The notes under the pieces are model-generated. The model searched no databases and was not told where the DNA came from. It saw only the letters and a list, made by a program, of their open reading frames with translations. The translations under genes were made by a program, and so were the position numbers. From the NCBI GenBank assembly GCA_949739095.1, contig CATIYX010000058.1, forward strand, positions 1 through 5,405: a stretch of 5,405 nt of DNA. Reading direction: 5' to 3'. Position 1 is the stretch's first letter; the number at the start of each line of letters is the position of its first letter. Below, piece by piece: positions 4,648 through 5,405 of the stretch. Source of the stretch: an uncultured Clostridia bacterium (GTDB taxonomy: Bacteria > Bacillota > Clostridia > RUG12999).

Positions 4648-4830
4648 GAATATTATTATTCTTCAAATACCGATAAGAACCATTTACAAAAAGCTATATG
4701 CCGACTATGGAAATGGTGGCTGACAATAAAGCGGTACGGAAAGTACCATTCCTCTTAACCATTAATTAACTCACCCGACTTTTCTGTCTCGCCAGCAACT
4801 CGAAATTATTTATCCATTTTAACAATAAAA
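4648..4830. other. Convergent intergenic stretch
   Basis: No ORF with a ribosome binding site was seen. A small hairpin GGTAC/GTACC (4733-4737 with 4743-4747, loop GGAAA) is present but lacks a T tract on either strand. The remainder is AT rich. Confidence 0.45.
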
Positions 4831-5133
4831 TTATTCATATTTTTTAACAAGTTGAGAAATTAGTGCTCTGCAAGTATTCATTTGGATACATGCATAGAAA
4901 TTTTTAGTTACTTCTTTTCCCTGTCCTACCGTTGTAGCATTATTTGCATCCTCTTCTGTTTCCCAAAGAACAAAATCAGTCCATATATTATCTTGTAAGT
5001 AATGTTCCCAGGAAATAAACCCTTTTGCTTTAGAAATAACTTCGTCGTGCAGTTTTTGTGTTAGCTCAATAAACTGTTCCTCAGTCACATTTTTCTTAAT
5101 CTTGTATGAAAAAATCCATGCGGTTTGCGCCAT
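4831..5133 (-). CDS. Small ABM-like (dimeric alpha-beta barrel) protein
   Basis: The 100-residue protein starts at ATG 5133-5131, eight bases after AAAGGAG; the longer in-frame ORF to 5274 has no ribosome binding site and an implausible N terminus. The pattern AWIFSYKIKK (5-14), EEQFIELTQKLHDEVISKAKGF (18-39), SWEHY (41-45), DFVLWETEEDANNA (53-66) alternates strand and helix as in antibiotic-biosynthesis-monooxygenase/EthD-like ferredoxin folds, which form dimeric barrels. No catalytic residue can be assigned, and many members have no known reaction. It is cytosolic, with no signal peptide. It is AT rich like its convergent neighbour and has no obvious functional partner here. The fold assignment is from pattern memory only. 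Confidence 0.8.
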   Translation of the reverse strand: MAQTAWIFSYKIKKNVTEEQFIELTQKLHDEVISKAKGFISWEHYLQDNIWTDFVLWETEEDANNATTVGQGKEVTKNFYACIQMNTCRALISQLVKKYE

Positions 5134-5211
5134 ATAAGTTTCTCCTTTGTCAAATTTTAACTTTTTCGCTGAAGTCATTCTAGTACAGCCGTCCACTTTT
5201 ACACGTGGTTT

Positions 5212-5220
5212 ATAATAACA
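5212..5220 (-). promoter_or_regulatory. Possible extended -10 promoter of the ABM-like gene
   Basis: The minus strand reads TGT then TATTAT (5220-5212), an extended -10 motif without a convincing -35 box. The expected start is near 5205, giving a leader of about 70 nt. Just downstream an imperfect inverted repeat CCAC...GTGG (5208-5193) could be an operator. Support is modest. Confidence 0.3.
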
Positions 5221-5286
5221 GCGGCAGATGAAGTCCTCTGTTAGACCGTTACCTGTATCGTCCCTTGGAAACAATAGTTAAAGGTG

Positions 5287-5405
5287 CTATAACCCTTTTT
5301 TCATAGTTTCTATTACGTCCAGCGCGCGGAGTGAAATTTGCAGGTTTCTCTCTCGTTTCTTTTTCACTTTTTTGTCCAGTCCGTCCATGATGCCGAATGT
5401 CACAT
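5287..5405 (-). CDS. 3' end of an unidentified gene (partial)
   Basis: A minus-strand frame is open from the right edge to TAG (5289-5287), giving the last 38 residues. They run from VTFGIMDGLDKK through a Lys/Arg-rich stretch to ISLRALDVIETMKKGL at the end, which looks like a real amphipathic C-terminal helix. Another frame is also open here, so the choice rests on composition. The remainder is outside the window and the product cannot be named. It lies 153 bp upstream of the ABM-like gene on the same strand, with no clear terminator between them. Confidence 0.45.
   Translation of the reverse strand, partial: VTFGIMDGLDKKVKKKRERNLQISLRALDVIETMKKGL

Noticed and set aside
5134..5274. N-terminal extension of the ABM-like protein
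   Set aside because: No ribosome binding site at the upstream start; ATG at 5133 follows AAAGGAG and matches where the folded domain begins.
1..5405. CRISPR array, insertion sequence or toxin-antitoxin pair
   Set aside because: No regularly spaced direct repeats, no transposase reading frame and no recognisable toxin or antitoxin pair in any frame.

Overview
The window looks like chromosomal DNA of a low-to-moderate-GC Gram-positive-type bacterium (Bacillota, Clostridia or Negativicutes-like). Reasons: strong AGGAGG ribosome binding sites, near-consensus sigma-A promoters, GTG and TTG starts on housekeeping genes, A/T-flanked intrinsic terminators, a tetrahydrofolate (THF) riboswitch in front of a FolT-type vitamin transporter, and a short GC-rich repeat of a kind I remember from gut Clostridia. 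The genus cannot be fixed from the sequence alone.

Left part (1-708): no convincing protein gene. On the minus strand a near-consensus promoter (P1, 293-321) starts a transcript that can fold into a 181-nt rod with a large central bubble, my best candidate for a 6S RNA (109-289). Its 3' end overlaps the -35 box of a second, perfectly consensus minus promoter (P2, 83-112), which drives a gene whose ribosome binding site is at the left edge and whose start codon lies outside the window. Between P1 and pyrG are two isolated stem-loops and one GC-rich repeat unit.

Centre-left (709-2465): pyrG (CTP synthase) on the minus strand, started by GTG, with its own promoter and a 120-nt leader. The leader encodes a 27-residue basic peptide whose stop lies 3 nt before the pyrG start, so pyrG is probably translationally coupled to it.

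Centre (2466-3718): a block of about 235 bp without a recognisable gene, then a plus-strand unit: promoter, THF riboswitch, 20-bp terminator, folT and a terminator. Folate status is expected to set how much FolT, the substrate-binding membrane subunit of an energy-coupling-factor transporter, is made. The shared energising module is not in this window. A possible antiterminator pairing between riboswitch and terminator is visible.

Right part (3719-5405): a more AT-rich stretch. It holds a plus-strand gene for an unrecognised 216-residue protein with a helix-turn-helix-like segment, whose promoter is bracketed by an inverted repeat. Convergent to it is a minus-strand gene for a 100-residue protein resembling the antibiotic-biosynthesis-monooxygenase fold. 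The two can share a bidirectional terminator. The 3' end of another minus-strand gene touches the right edge.

Most of the new information is in the RNA and leader elements: the 6S-like RNA with overlapping promoter, the pyrG leader peptide and the folT switch.
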